Assembly (NCBI RefSeq): GCF_000805335.1
Contig: NZ_KN708638.1
Coordinates: 7,906,000-7,969,999, forward strand
From: Streptomyces sp. CT34
GTDB taxonomy: Bacteria; Actinomycetota; Actinomycetes; Streptomycetales; Streptomycetaceae
Direction of reading: 5' to 3'
DNA: 64,000 nucleotides
Part shown: piece by piece, positions 25,382-33,838 of the stretch
How the letters are laid out: each line of letters starts with the position of its first letter
Position numbering within the stretch: the first letter of the stretch is position 1
Translations under genes and position numbers: made by a program
The notes under the pieces: model-generated
What the model was told of the DNA's origin: nothing
What the model saw: only the letters and a program-made list of their open reading frames with translations
Databases searched by the model: none

Positions 25382-25935
25382 ACCGCGCCGCAGCCCGCAC
25401 CGCGACCACCGGCAGGACGCTGATCGCGGGCGTCGGCAACATCTTCCTCGGCGACGACGGCTTCGGCGTCGAGGCCGTCCGCGCGCTCGGCCAACACCCC
25501 CTCCCCGAGGGCGTCGAGGTCGTCGACGCCGGTGTGCGGGGCGTCCACCTGGCCTACCAGATGCTGGACGGCTACCAGACGGTGCTGCTGGTCGACGCCT
25601 GCGCGCGCGGCGGCGAACCCGGCTCGCTCCACGTCCTCGACGCCACCGACCCCGCCGACGGACAGCGGCCCGCGACCACCCCCCTCGACGGGCACCACAT
25701 GACACCGGACGCGGTGCTGGCGCTGCTCGGCACGCTCAGCGCCGGCACCGGCGGCCGGCGCCCCCCGCGCGTCCTGGTCGTCGGCTGCGAACCGGCCGAC
25801 ACCGCGGAAGGCATCGGACTCAGCGAACCGGTCGCCGCCGCCGTCGACGAGGCCGTACGGATCGTGCGGCAACTGGTCGGCGCGGACCGGCCGGCCCCGG
25901 CCACCACCAGTGAGAGGAACACGACACCATGCTGA
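25378..25935 (+). CDS. Hydrogenase maturation protease (HupD/HyaD type)
   Basis: Endopeptidase that removes the C-terminal peptide of the large subunit after nickel insertion. The 185 residues begin with the family signature GVGNIFLGDDGFGVEAVRAL, where the Glu after FGV is a nickel-sensing ligand. EVVDAGVRGVHLAYQML and LLVDACARGG follow, with Asp ligand, and DGHHMTPDAVLALL supplies His. Presence of this gene fits the 23-residue cleavable tail on the large subunit. The GTG at 25378 overlaps the upstream stop, and the last codons overlap the start of the 33-residue microprotein. Confidence 0.93.
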   Translation: MNRAAARTATTGRTLIAGVGNIFLGDDGFGVEAVRALGQHPLPEGVEVVDAGVRGVHLAYQMLDGYQTVLLVDACARGGEPGSLHVLDATDPADGQRPATTPLDGHHMTPDAVLALLGTLSAGTGGRRPPRVLVVGCEPADTAEGIGLSEPVAAAVDEAVRIVRQLVGADRPAPATTSERNTTPC

Positions 25936-26030
25936 AGCTGGCACTCGGCGGCGCGCTCGCCGCCGTCCTCGCGCTCGCCCTGCGCAACCTGCCCGACCTC
26001 AGGCGCTATCTGCGGATGCGCACCATGTGA
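25929..26030 (+). CDS. 33-residue microprotein (DUF6893-like)
   Basis: Frame ATG 25929 to TGA 26030 encodes MLKLALGGALAAVLALAL followed by RNLPDLRRYLRMRTM. A hydrophobic stretch of about 18 residues is followed by a strongly basic tail, the picture of a small membrane-bound peptide with its C-terminus inside. An AGAGGAA ribosome-binding site lies upstream and the start overlaps the protease stop by seven bases. It looks like the DUF6893 small-protein family reported from Streptomyces. Because the hydrogenase subunits have no export signal or membrane anchor, this peptide could tether the complex to the membrane (inference). Confidence 0.72.
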   Translation: MLKLALGGALAAVLALALRNLPDLRRYLRMRTM

Positions 26031-26166
26031 CGCGGGCCGGCGCGGGCCGCTGCACCGAACGTGTATGCCACCGCGCCGCCCCGGCGAGGCACCCCGGACG
26101 CCCCGGGGCCGCACCGTCTAATGAGGCCAGCGGCAACCGGTCGTCACACCCGAGAGAGACGGACCG

Positions 26167-26547
26167 ATGCACGAGATGTCCATCGCGCTGGCGGTCGTGG
26201 ACCAGGTCGAGAGCGCGGACCGGCCGGACGGGGCGACGGCGGTCAGCAGCGTCCGACTCCAGATCGGCGAACTCGCCGGAGTGGTCCCCGACGCACTCGC
26301 CTTCTCCTTCCAACTCGCCTGCGAGGGAACGGTGCTGGCGGGTGCGGAACTCATCACCGAAGCGGTCGCGGCACGCGCCCGCTGCATCCCGTGCGCGGAG
26401 AGCTGGCCGGCCGGCATGCCGCCGCAACTGAGCTGCCCCGGATGCGGCGGGGCGTCCGTGGAACTGCTGTCGGGCCGTGAACTGCGGATCGCCGACGTCA
26501 GCTGGCGCGACGCCCCGGTACCCACACCGACGCACGAGGAGCGCTGA
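26167..26547 (+). CDS. hypA: Hydrogenase nickel-insertion protein HypA
   Basis: Delivers Ni2+ to the large subunit together with HypB. The 126 residues start with the invariant MHEMSIA (His2 is the nickel ligand) and contain the zinc site CIPC...CPGC (about residues 75-100). The ATG follows GAGAGACGG. A 136-bp gap with GTCTAATGAG resembling a -10 element precedes it, so an internal promoter for the hyp genes is possible. The gene is followed four bases later by hypB. Confidence 0.96.
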   Translation: MHEMSIALAVVDQVESADRPDGATAVSSVRLQIGELAGVVPDALAFSFQLACEGTVLAGAELITEAVAARARCIPCAESWPAGMPPQLSCPGCGGASVELLSGRELRIADVSWRDAPVPTPTHEER

Positions 26548-26551
26548 TCCC

Positions 26552-27337
26552 ATGTGCCGTGTCATCGACCTCCAGCAGGCCGTGCTCGCCAAGAACGACG
26601 CCTGCGCCCACACCCTGCGCGAGGACCTGGCGGCCCGCGGCACCGCGGTCGTCAACCTGCTCTCCAGCCCCGGCAGCGGCAAGACCGCCCTGCTGGAGCG
26701 CGAGCTCACGCTGGCCCGCAGCCGCGGGCTGCCGGTCGCCGCGCTCACCGCCGACCTGGCCACCGAGAACGACGCCGTCCGGCTGGCCCGCTCCGGAGTG
26801 CCCGTCAAGCAGGTGCTCACCGACGGGCTCTGCCACCTGGAAGCCGAGATGCTCGGCGGGCACCTGGACGGCTGGCTGCCCGCGGACACCCGGTTGCTGT
26901 TCGTCGAGAACGTCGGCAACCTGGTCTGCCCGGCCTCCTACGACCTGGGGGAGACGCTGCGCATCGTGCTGGCGTCGGTGACCGAGGGCGAGGACAAACC
27001 GCTGAAGTACCCGACGGCCTTCGGGCTGGCCCACCTGGTGGTGATCACCAAGACCGACATCGCCCACGCGGTCGCTTTCGACGAGGCGACGTTCCGCGCC
27101 AACGTGGAGCGGGTCAACCCCGGCGTCGAGGTCGTGCGCACCTCGGTGCGCGGTGCCGAGGGCGACGGGGTGCTCCTCGACCGGGCGCTGGCGGCCCGGG
27201 ACGGCGGGCCGGTCCACATCCCGGTCATGACCCGGCAGTCGCACCATGTGCACGACGTCGACCACCACCATGCGCACGACCACGGCACCGCGGACCGCGC
27301 CGGCGACTCCGGAGCCGTGGGGTCGGGCCGCTCATGA
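26552..27337 (+). CDS. hypB: Hydrogenase nickel-incorporation GTPase HypB
   Basis: G3E-family GTPase driving nickel transfer. The 261 residues have the P-loop SSPGSGKTALLE (about 38-49), LFVENVGNLVCPASYDLGE (switch/metal site with Cys) and the NKxD-like VITKTDIAHAV. The usual N-terminal metal motif is reduced to MCRVIDL, and there is a His-rich C-terminal tail (HHVHDVDHHHAHDHG, about 240-254), whereas characterised His-rich HypB proteins carry the stretch near the N-terminus. This tail may store nickel. The stop overlaps the hypF start (ATGA). Confidence 0.96.
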   Translation: MCRVIDLQQAVLAKNDACAHTLREDLAARGTAVVNLLSSPGSGKTALLERELTLARSRGLPVAALTADLATENDAVRLARSGVPVKQVLTDGLCHLEAEMLGGHLDGWLPADTRLLFVENVGNLVCPASYDLGETLRIVLASVTEGEDKPLKYPTAFGLAHLVVITKTDIAHAVAFDEATFRANVERVNPGVEVVRTSVRGAEGDGVLLDRALAARDGGPVHIPVMTRQSHHVHDVDHHHAHDHGTADRAGDSGAVGSGRS

Positions 27338-29835
27338 CCACAGGGCGGCCCGGTGCGGGCACTGCTTCCCCCGTTCCCGCATCCTCCCCCGAGCTTGCGA
27401 CCCCGATCGCGCAAGGGGGACCCCCGTATGCGGGAGAGGCCCCCCGCACCGGAGCGGCTCGCACCGCGCGCCCCACCGAGGCCGTCACGACGGCAGCCCG
27501 CCGCCGGATCGTCGTGCGCGGCATCGTCCAGGGCGTCGGGTTCCGCCCGTTCGTCCACGCTCTGGCCACCGAACTGGGGCTGACCGGCCATGTCACCAAC
27601 ACCGGCGAGGGCGTGGTGGCCGAGGTCGAGGGCCCGCCCGGCGCGCTGCTCCGCTTCGGCGAGCGGATCCGCGGCGAGGCGCCGCCGCTGGCCGTCGTGG
27701 AGGCCGTCGAGGGCGCGGACATCGCCGTCGCCGGGGACACCGGCTTCGCCATCCTCCCGTCCCGCAGCCACGGCCCGGCCCGCACCCTGGTCGCCCCGGA
27801 CGCCGCCACCTGCGACGCCTGCCTGACCGAGCTGACCGATCCGGCCGACCGCCGCTACCGGCACCCCTTCCTGACCTGCACGCACTGCGGGCCGCGCTTC
27901 ACCATCGTCCGCGCCCTGCCCTACGACCGCGCGCTGACGACCATGGGCCGTTTCCCCATGTGCCCGCGCTGCGCGGCCGAGTACGCCGATCCGGCCGACC
28001 GGCGGTTCCACGCCCAGCCGATCGCCTGCCACGACTGCGGCCCCCGGCTCCGGCTGCTGGCCGCCGACCCGGACGATCCCGCCGGTGCGCCGCGCCCGGT
28101 GTCCGGGGACCCGGTCGCCGCGACCCGCCGGCTGCTGGCCGAAGGCGCGATCGTGGCGGTCAAGGGACTCGGCGGCTATCACCTGGTCTGCGATGCCGGT
28201 GCCGACGCCGCCGTCACGCTGCTGCGGCGGCGCAAGGCCCGCGGCGACAAGCCGTTCGCACTGATGGCCCGTCATATCGCTGACGTGGAAGGGCTGGTGT
28301 CGGTCGGCGCGGCCGAACGGGAATTGCTCACCGGGCCCGTCCGGCCCATCGTGCTGCTGCGACGGCGGGACCGGGCGGCACCCGGCGCACCGGCGGTGTC
28401 GGACGCCGTCGCGCCCGGCAGCCCCGACCTGGGGGTGATGCTGCCGTACACGCCGCTGCACCACCTGCTGTTCGGACTGCCGGGCGATCCCCCGGGGCCC
28501 CGGCTGCTGGTGATGACCAGCGGGAACGTCGCGGGCGAACCGATCGTCACGGACGACGGCGAGGCCCTGGAGCGGCTGGCGCACCTTGCGGACGCCTGGC
28601 TCGGCCACGACCGGGCTATCCAGGTCCCGTGCGACGACTCGGTGGTCCGGATCAGCGACGGGGAGCCGCTGTTCGTCCGGCGCTCGCGCGGCTGCGCGCC
28701 GTATCCGATCGCCCTGCCCGTCCCCGTACGCCCCGCGCTGGCGACCGGCGGCGACCTCAAGAACGTGCTGTGCCTGGGCGAGGGTCGGCGCGCCTGGCTG
28801 TCCGCGCACATCGGCGACATGGACGACCTGGCAACCCAGTCGGCGTTCGAGCGCGCCGGGGCCCACCTGGAGACGATCACCGGAGTGCGTCCGCGGCTGC
28901 TCGCCACCGACCGGCACCCCGGATACCGCACCGGCCGGTGGGCCTGCCGCCACACCGACGGCCGGCCGCTGGTCCGGGTCCAGCACCACCATGCGCATAT
29001 CGCCGCCGCCATGGCCGAACACGGACTGGACGGCCGCCGCCCGGTGATCGGCGTCGCCTTCGACGGCACCGGCTACGGCGACGACGGCGCGATCTGGGGC
29101 GGTGAGGTGCTGCTCGCCGACTACGCCGGATACCGCCGGTTCGCCCAGCTCGGCTATGTCCCGCTGCCCGGCGGCGACACCTCCGTACGCCGCCCCTACC
29201 GGATGGCGCTGGCGCATCTGCACGCCGCCGGGATCCCCTGGAGCCAGCAGCTGCCCCCGGTGGCCGTCTGCCCGCCGGACGAACGGCGGCTGCTGGCACG
29301 CCAGTTGGAGCGCGATCTCAACTGCGCGCCCACCTCCAGCATGGGCCGCCTCTTCGACGCGGTCTCCTCGCTGACCGGGATCTGCCACCACGCCGGGTAC
29401 GAGGCCCAGGCCGCCGTCGCGCTGGAGGCCGCCGCGCTGACCGCCGGCGAGGAGCACGGCCCCGGCTACGCCTTCGCGCTGAGCGCCGGGGCCGGGACCG
29501 GCGGCGCCGAGCTCGTCGCCGACCCCGCCCCGGTCCTCGCCGCCGTCACCGAGGACGTCCGCGCCGGCACCGGCCGGGCGGTGATCGCGGCCCGCTTTCA
29601 CGCCGCGGTCGCCGGGCTCGTCCGGCGCTGCTGCGCCCTGGCGCGGGAGCGCACCGGCCTGGCGACCGTCGCGCTGACCGGCGGGGTGTTCGCCAACACC
29701 CTGCTGGCCGAGACCGCCGCCGGGCTGCTGAGGCAGGACGGCTGCACCGTGCTGCGGCACCGGCAAGTGCCGCCCAACGACGGCGGGTTGGCGCTGGGAC
29801 AGCTGCTGGTAGCGGCCCGGACGCGCGGCTCGTGA
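27334..29835 (+). CDS. hypF: Carbamoyltransferase HypF
   Basis: Makes the carbamoyl-AMP/thiocarbamate used with HypE to build the CN ligands of the active-site iron. The 833 residues contain an acylphosphatase domain (about 53-140; RGIVQGVGFRPFVHAL), two zinc-finger pairs (CDACL...CTHCGPRF and CPRC...CHDCGPRL), a YrdC-like domain (KGLGGYHLVCDAG) and a Kae1-like carbamoyltransferase domain (VQHHHAHIAAAMAEHGL, GVFANTLLA). An extra ~50 residues precede the acylphosphatase domain; part of them is encoded by a palindromic element (27375-27435) that reads through in frame. It overlaps hypB by four bases. Confidence 0.95.
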   Translation: MTTGRPGAGTASPVPASSPELATPIAQGGPPYAGEAPRTGAARTARPTEAVTTAARRRIVVRGIVQGVGFRPFVHALATELGLTGHVTNTGEGVVAEVEGPPGALLRFGERIRGEAPPLAVVEAVEGADIAVAGDTGFAILPSRSHGPARTLVAPDAATCDACLTELTDPADRRYRHPFLTCTHCGPRFTIVRALPYDRALTTMGRFPMCPRCAAEYADPADRRFHAQPIACHDCGPRLRLLAADPDDPAGAPRPVSGDPVAATRRLLAEGAIVAVKGLGGYHLVCDAGADAAVTLLRRRKARGDKPFALMARHIADVEGLVSVGAAERELLTGPVRPIVLLRRRDRAAPGAPAVSDAVAPGSPDLGVMLPYTPLHHLLFGLPGDPPGPRLLVMTSGNVAGEPIVTDDGEALERLAHLADAWLGHDRAIQVPCDDSVVRISDGEPLFVRRSRGCAPYPIALPVPVRPALATGGDLKNVLCLGEGRRAWLSAHIGDMDDLATQSAFERAGAHLETITGVRPRLLATDRHPGYRTGRWACRHTDGRPLVRVQHHHAHIAAAMAEHGLDGRRPVIGVAFDGTGYGDDGAIWGGEVLLADYAGYRRFAQLGYVPLPGGDTSVRRPYRMALAHLHAAGIPWSQQLPPVAVCPPDERRLLARQLERDLNCAPTSSMGRLFDAVSSLTGICHHAGYEAQAAVALEAAALTAGEEHGPGYAFALSAGAGTGGAELVADPAPVLAAVTEDVRAGTGRAVIAARFHAAVAGLVRRCCALARERTGLATVALTGGVFANTLLAETAAGLLRQDGCTVLRHRQVPPNDGGLALGQLLVAARTRGS
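27375..27435. repeat. Palindromic element inside the hypF 5' coding region
   Basis: Outer arms TCCCGCAT (27375-27382) and ATGCGGGA (27428-27435), inner arms CTTGCG (27394-27399) and CGCAAG (27410-27415), and C-run/G-run pairing between them make a long imperfect hairpin. C5/G5-flanked palindromes of this kind are dispersed in Streptomyces intergenic DNA (recalled). Here it is translated as part of an unconserved N-terminal extension of HypF. Confidence 0.6.
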
Positions 29836-29855
29836 CCGTTCTGTGCCCGCTGTCG

Positions 29856-29891
29856 AACCCGCTTGTGAACCCGCTTGTGTACCCGCACGAC
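29856..29891 (+). repeat. 12-bp tandem repeat before hypC
   Basis: AACCCGCTTGTG at 29856-29867 and again at 29868-29879, with a decayed third copy to 29891 that leads into the GAGGAGGA ribosome-binding site of hypC. It fills most of the 67-bp hypF-hypC gap, one of the few non-overlapping junctions of the operon. Confidence 0.65.
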
Positions 29892-29902
29892 GAGGAGGAC
29901 CC

Positions 29903-30190
29903 ATGTGCCTGGCGGTGCCCGGCAAGGTGATGGAGATCGAGGAACGCGACGGCACCCGGATGGCCACCGTCGACTTCGGTGGCGTGGTCAAGGAGGTGTG
30001 CCTGGAGTACGTACCGGATCTGGCGGTGGGTGAGTACGCGATCGTCCATGTGGGCTTCGCGCTCCAGCGGCTGGACGAGGAGTCGGCCCGGAAGACCCTG
30101 GCGCTCTTCGAGGAACTCGGCCTGCTCCAGGAGGAGTTCGGCGACCCGTGGGAAGCGGCGGCGGAAGTGGACCGGGAGGCGCGGCAGTGA
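29903..30190 (+). CDS. hypC: Hydrogenase assembly chaperone HypC
   Basis: Small chaperone that, with HypD, holds and transfers the Fe(CN)2CO group to the large subunit. The 95 residues start MCLAVPGKVMEIEE with the essential Cys2. The following beta-barrel includes TVDFGGVVKEVCLEYVPDL, and the C-terminal helix is long and acidic (about 60-95), beyond the usual ~80 residues. The ATG at 29903 is preceded by GAGGAGGA. Its stop overlaps the hypD start by GTGA, consistent with the HypC-HypD complex being made together. Confidence 0.95.
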   Translation: MCLAVPGKVMEIEERDGTRMATVDFGGVVKEVCLEYVPDLAVGEYAIVHVGFALQRLDEESARKTLALFEELGLLQEEFGDPWEAAAEVDREARQ

Positions 30191-31311
30191 AGTACATCGA
30201 CGAATTCCAGAATCCGGAGCTGGCCCGGCGGCTGTTCGACGAGATCCGCGCCACGGTGACCCGGCCGTGGGCGCTGATGGAGGTGTGCGGCGGCCAGACG
30301 CACACCATCATCCGGCACGGTATCGACCAACTCCTGCCCGACGAGGTCGAGTTGATCCACGGACCGGGGTGCCCGGTGTGCGTGACGCCGCTGGAGGTCA
30401 TCGACAAGGCACTGGAGATCGCCGCCCGCCCGGACGTGATCTTCTGCTCCTTCGGCGACATGCTCCGCGTACCGGGCAGCGACCGCGACCTGTTCCAGGT
30501 GCGCGGCGAGGGGGGCGACGTCCGGGTGGTCTACTCCCCGCTCGACGCGCTGAAGATCGCCCGGCAGAACCCGGACCGCGAGGTGGTGTTCTTCGGCGTC
30601 GGCTTCGAAACCACCGCTCCGCCCAATGCCATGACGGTCTATCAGGCACGGAAGCTGGGCATTCGCAACTTCAGTCTGCTGGTCTCCCATGTCCGCGTGC
30701 CGCCCGCCATCGAGGCGATCATGACCTCGCCCAGCTGCCGCGTCCAGGCGTTCCTGGCCGCCGGCCATGTGTGCAGCGTGATGGGCATGGGGGAGTACCC
30801 CGAACTGGCCGAGCGCTTCAAGGTGCCCATCGTCGTCACCGGGTTCGAACCGCTGGACATCCTGGAGGGCATCCGGCGCGCCGTCGGCCAGCTGGAGCGC
30901 GGCGAACACACCGTCGACAACGCCTATCCGCGGGCGGTCCGCCCGGAGGGCAACCCGGCGGCGCAGGCCATGCTCGCGGATGTCTTCGAGGTCACCGACC
31001 GGTCCTGGCGCGGCATCGGCACCATCCCCGCCAGCGGCTGGCGGCTGTCCGAGCGCTACCGCGACTACGACGCCGAACACCGCTTCGCGGTCGACGGCAT
31101 CACCACCTGCGAGCCCGCCGCCTGCCGCAGCGGCGAAGTGCTGCAAGGGCTGATCAAGCCGAACGAGTGCCCGTCGTTCGGCACCACCTGCACCCCGCGC
31201 ACCCCGCTCGGCGCGACCATGGTCTCCAGCGAGGGCGCCTGCGCCGCCTACTACCTCTACCGCCGACTCGGCGTCACGCCCACCCCGCTGGAGGCGAGCC
31301 CCGTTGTCTGA
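30187..31311 (+). CDS. hypD: Hydrogenase Fe-ligand assembly protein HypD
   Basis: Fe-S protein on which the Fe(CN)2CO centre is assembled. The 374 residues carry MEVCGGQTHTIIRHG (Cys41 family motif), HGPGCPVCVTP and FCSFGDMLRVPGS, and the C-terminal cluster region ITTCEPAACRSGEVLQGL with TTCTPRTPLG. All are expected. It starts at a GTG inside the hypC stop, and its end overlaps hypE by eight bases. Confidence 0.96.
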   Translation: MKYIDEFQNPELARRLFDEIRATVTRPWALMEVCGGQTHTIIRHGIDQLLPDEVELIHGPGCPVCVTPLEVIDKALEIAARPDVIFCSFGDMLRVPGSDRDLFQVRGEGGDVRVVYSPLDALKIARQNPDREVVFFGVGFETTAPPNAMTVYQARKLGIRNFSLLVSHVRVPPAIEAIMTSPSCRVQAFLAAGHVCSVMGMGEYPELAERFKVPIVVTGFEPLDILEGIRRAVGQLERGEHTVDNAYPRAVRPEGNPAAQAMLADVFEVTDRSWRGIGTIPASGWRLSERYRDYDAEHRFAVDGITTCEPAACRSGEVLQGLIKPNECPSFGTTCTPRTPLGATMVSSEGACAAYYLYRRLGVTPTPLEASPVV

Positions 31312-32392
31312 CACCACCTCCCAGAGCCCCCGCGACCTGCCCACCGTCGACATCTCCGGCTGGACCTGCCCGGCCCCGCTGCGGGAGACCCCCCGCGTCG
31401 TCATGGGGCACGGCGGGGGCGGCGCGCTCTCCGCCGAACTCGTCCAGCAGATCTTCGTCCCCGCCTTCGGCGGTGAACTCCTCGCCCAGCTCGGCGATTC
31501 CGCGGTCTTCTCCCTGGGCGGTCTCCGGCTCGCCTTCTCCACCGACTCCTATGTCGTCCGGCCGCTGTTCTTCCCCGGCGGCAGCATCGGCGACCTGGCC
31601 GTCAACGGCACCGTCAACGACCTCGCGATGAGCGGCGCCCGGGCCGCCTACCTCTCCTGCGGGTTCATCCTGGAGGAGGGCGTAGAGATGCCGGTGGTCG
31701 CCGGGGTCGCCGACGCCATGGGCGCCGCCGCGCGGGCCGCCGGGGTGGAGGTGGCGACCGGTGACACCAAGGTCGTCGAGGCCGGCCACGGCGACGGGGT
31801 CTATCTGAACACCGCGGGCATCGGGCTGATCCCGCCGGGCGTCGATCTGCGCCCGCAGCGGGTGGTCCCCGGCGACGTGGTGATCGTCAGCGGCGACATC
31901 GGCGTCCACGGCGTGGCCATCATGAGCGTCCGCGAGGGCCTGGAGTTCGGCGTGGAGATCGAGAGCGACTGCGCCGCCCTCGGCGGCCTCGTCCAGGCGA
32001 TGCTGGCCGTCACCCCCGATCTGCACGTGCTGCGCGACCCCACCCGCGGCGGACTGGGCGCCGCGCTCAACGAGATCGCCACCGTCTCCGCGACCGGCGT
32101 CGTCATCAACGAGCGCGCCATCCCCGTCCCGCCCGCCGTCGCCAACGCCTGCGCCGTCCTGGGCCTCGACCCGATGTACGTCGCCAACGAGGGCAAGCTG
32201 GTGGCCTTCGTCCCCCGCGAGCACGCCGACGCGGTGCTGGACGCGATGCGCGCGCACCCCCTGGGCGCCGGGGCCGCGGTGATCGGCGAGGCGGTCGCCG
32301 CGCACCCCGGGATGGTGGTGGCACGTACGCCGCTGGGCGGTACGCGGGTGGTCGACCTGCCGCTGGGGGAGCAGCTGCCGCGGATCTGCTGA
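31304..32392 (+). CDS. hypE: Hydrogenase expression/formation protein HypE
   Basis: ATP-dependent dehydratase that converts the HypF-made carbamoyl group on its C-terminal Cys to the cyano ligand. The 362 residues contain the PurM-like fold with VMGHGGGGALSAELVQQIF, AFSTDSYVVRPLFFPGG and the ATP-binding RDPTRGGLGAALNEIA, and end in the essential PRIC. The start is a TTG at 31304 with CTGGAGG upstream, overlapping the hypD stop; TTG may set a lower expression level. Last gene of the hydrogenase operon. Confidence 0.96.
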   Translation: MSDTTSQSPRDLPTVDISGWTCPAPLRETPRVVMGHGGGGALSAELVQQIFVPAFGGELLAQLGDSAVFSLGGLRLAFSTDSYVVRPLFFPGGSIGDLAVNGTVNDLAMSGARAAYLSCGFILEEGVEMPVVAGVADAMGAAARAAGVEVATGDTKVVEAGHGDGVYLNTAGIGLIPPGVDLRPQRVVPGDVVIVSGDIGVHGVAIMSVREGLEFGVEIESDCAALGGLVQAMLAVTPDLHVLRDPTRGGLGAALNEIATVSATGVVINERAIPVPPAVANACAVLGLDPMYVANEGKLVAFVPREHADAVLDAMRAHPLGAGAAVIGEAVAAHPGMVVARTPLGGTRVVDLPLGEQLPRIC

Positions 32393-32448
32393 CCGGGCCG
32401 GGGCACACCCGCTGACCTCTGCGCCCGCGGCGGCTACGGTGTCGGGCC

Positions 32449-33522
32449 ATGGGTCGCCCGACGATCGCGATGCACCATGTGCGGGCCGCGCTGGGCGGGG
32501 CGCGGCGGCTCGGCATCGACACCGTGCCGCTGCTGCAGAGCGCGCGGATCCCGCCGCTGCTGCTCGGCGACGACCGGGCCCGGGTCACCGGGGAGCAGTT
32601 CGCCCTCCTGATCCGGGCCCTGCACCGCGCCACCGACGACGAGTTCCTCGGCCTGGGCCCGGTCCCCAGCCGCCGCGGCACCTTCGCGATGATGTGCCAC
32701 GCCTGCCTGGGCTGCCCGGACCTGGGGTCCGCCCTGGAACGGGCCGCGTGCTTCTACGCGTTGTTCCCCGGCGGCCCGGTCATGACCGTCGACGGGGGCG
32801 CCGCCTCCGGCACCGCCGTCTTCTCCGTGCGCAGCGATCTGCGCCCGTACGACGACGCCGACTTCCTCGCCGAATGCGTACTGATCATCTTCCACCGGCT
32901 CTCCAGCTGGCTGATCGGGCGCCGCATCCCGCTGCGCTGGGCCCACTTCGCGCATCCGGCGCCCGCCCACGCCGGCGAGTACGACCTGCTCTTCGGCTGC
33001 CCGGTCCGCTTCGGCGCCGAGCACACCGCGGCCGGCTGGGACGCGCACTGGCTGGCCGCGCCCGTGGTGCGGGACGAGGCCGCGCTGACCGCGATGCTGC
33101 GGCGGGCGCCGGCCGATCTGCTGGCCCGGCGGGAGTACGGCACCACCGTCGCCGAGCAGGTGCGGCGCACCCTCGCCCGCGCGTTGCGGGCGCCGGCGCC
33201 GGCACGGCTCCCGGAGGCCGCGGAGATCGCGGCCCGGCTCGCGCTCAGCCCGGCGACCCTGCGGCGCCGGCTCCAGGCCGAGGGCACCTCGTACCAGCGG
33301 CTCAAGGACGCGGTACGCCGGGACGCGGCGATCACCGCGCTGGCCGCCGGCCGGGAGCCGATCGCCGAACTGGCGGCGCGGATCGGCTTCTCCGAGGACA
33401 CCGCCTTCCACCGCGCCTTCCGCCGCTGGACGGGCACCACACCGGGCGCCTACCGGCTGCACGGCGACGGCACGGACCCGGGCGGGCGCCTGCCGCCTGC
33501 CACGCACGGTCAGCAAAGCTGA
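32449..33522 (+). CDS. AraC-family transcriptional regulator
   Basis: A 357-residue regulator with the long N-terminal 'arabinose-operon-like' domain seen in OruR/ArgR-type AraC proteins (about 10-190: MMCHACLGCPDLGSALERA, then FPGGPVM) and a C-terminal double helix-turn-helix (about 255-345: RLALSPATLRRRLQAEGTS, then IAELAARIGFSEDTAFHRAF). It begins 56 bp after hypE in the same direction and could be co-transcribed with or regulate the hydrogenase genes; similar proteins more often regulate amino-acid or lipid catabolism, and the adjacent secreted lipase is an equally good target. Confidence 0.85.
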   Translation: MGRPTIAMHHVRAALGGARRLGIDTVPLLQSARIPPLLLGDDRARVTGEQFALLIRALHRATDDEFLGLGPVPSRRGTFAMMCHACLGCPDLGSALERAACFYALFPGGPVMTVDGGAASGTAVFSVRSDLRPYDDADFLAECVLIIFHRLSSWLIGRRIPLRWAHFAHPAPAHAGEYDLLFGCPVRFGAEHTAAGWDAHWLAAPVVRDEAALTAMLRRAPADLLARREYGTTVAEQVRRTLARALRAPAPARLPEAAEIAARLALSPATLRRRLQAEGTSYQRLKDAVRRDAAITALAAGREPIAELAARIGFSEDTAFHRAFRRWTGTTPGAYRLHGDGTDPGGRLPPATHGQQS

Positions 33523-33838
33523 GCGTCCCGGTCAGCTCCCTCCTTACCCGCGAGTCACTACGGTCGGGCCAACCGCCCTCGGGTCTGTCCGGTGGGTCAG
33601 GGTCGGAACGGCCGCGGCGTCTGGTGCGGTGCGGCTCGGCTTCCGGTGACTGGCCGATGAGCCGAGGCGGAGCGCAAGGCGCCGGAGCGTCCTGATAGCG
33701 GAGCTATCGGGGCCGTTCGGCAACGCAGCGTGGGGGCACCTCCCAGCGTTAGCCGGGGGAGTGCCGTGCCGGACGCCGCGGGCCCCGGCCCTGACCCACC
33801 GGACGGACCCCAGCCCTCAGGTCAGTTGGGAGAGCCGT
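33523..33838. repeat. Intergenic region with dispersed Streptomyces-type palindromic repeats
   Basis: 316 bp. It contains hairpin GATAGC-GGA-GCTATC (33694-33708) and a second imperfect palindrome 33731-33767 (GGGGGCACCTCCCAGCG ... GGGGGAGTGCC). The latter is of the kind found scattered in many Streptomyces genomes between genes (recalled). No coding frame is supported. The lipase promoter must lie in its last part. Confidence 0.55.

Noticed and set aside
26938..31542. A 1534-codon open frame on the minus strand
   Set aside because: It lies antisense to hypB-hypE, whose products are certain. Long antisense frames are common at this GC content; the translation is Gly/Arg/Val-rich low-complexity without domains.
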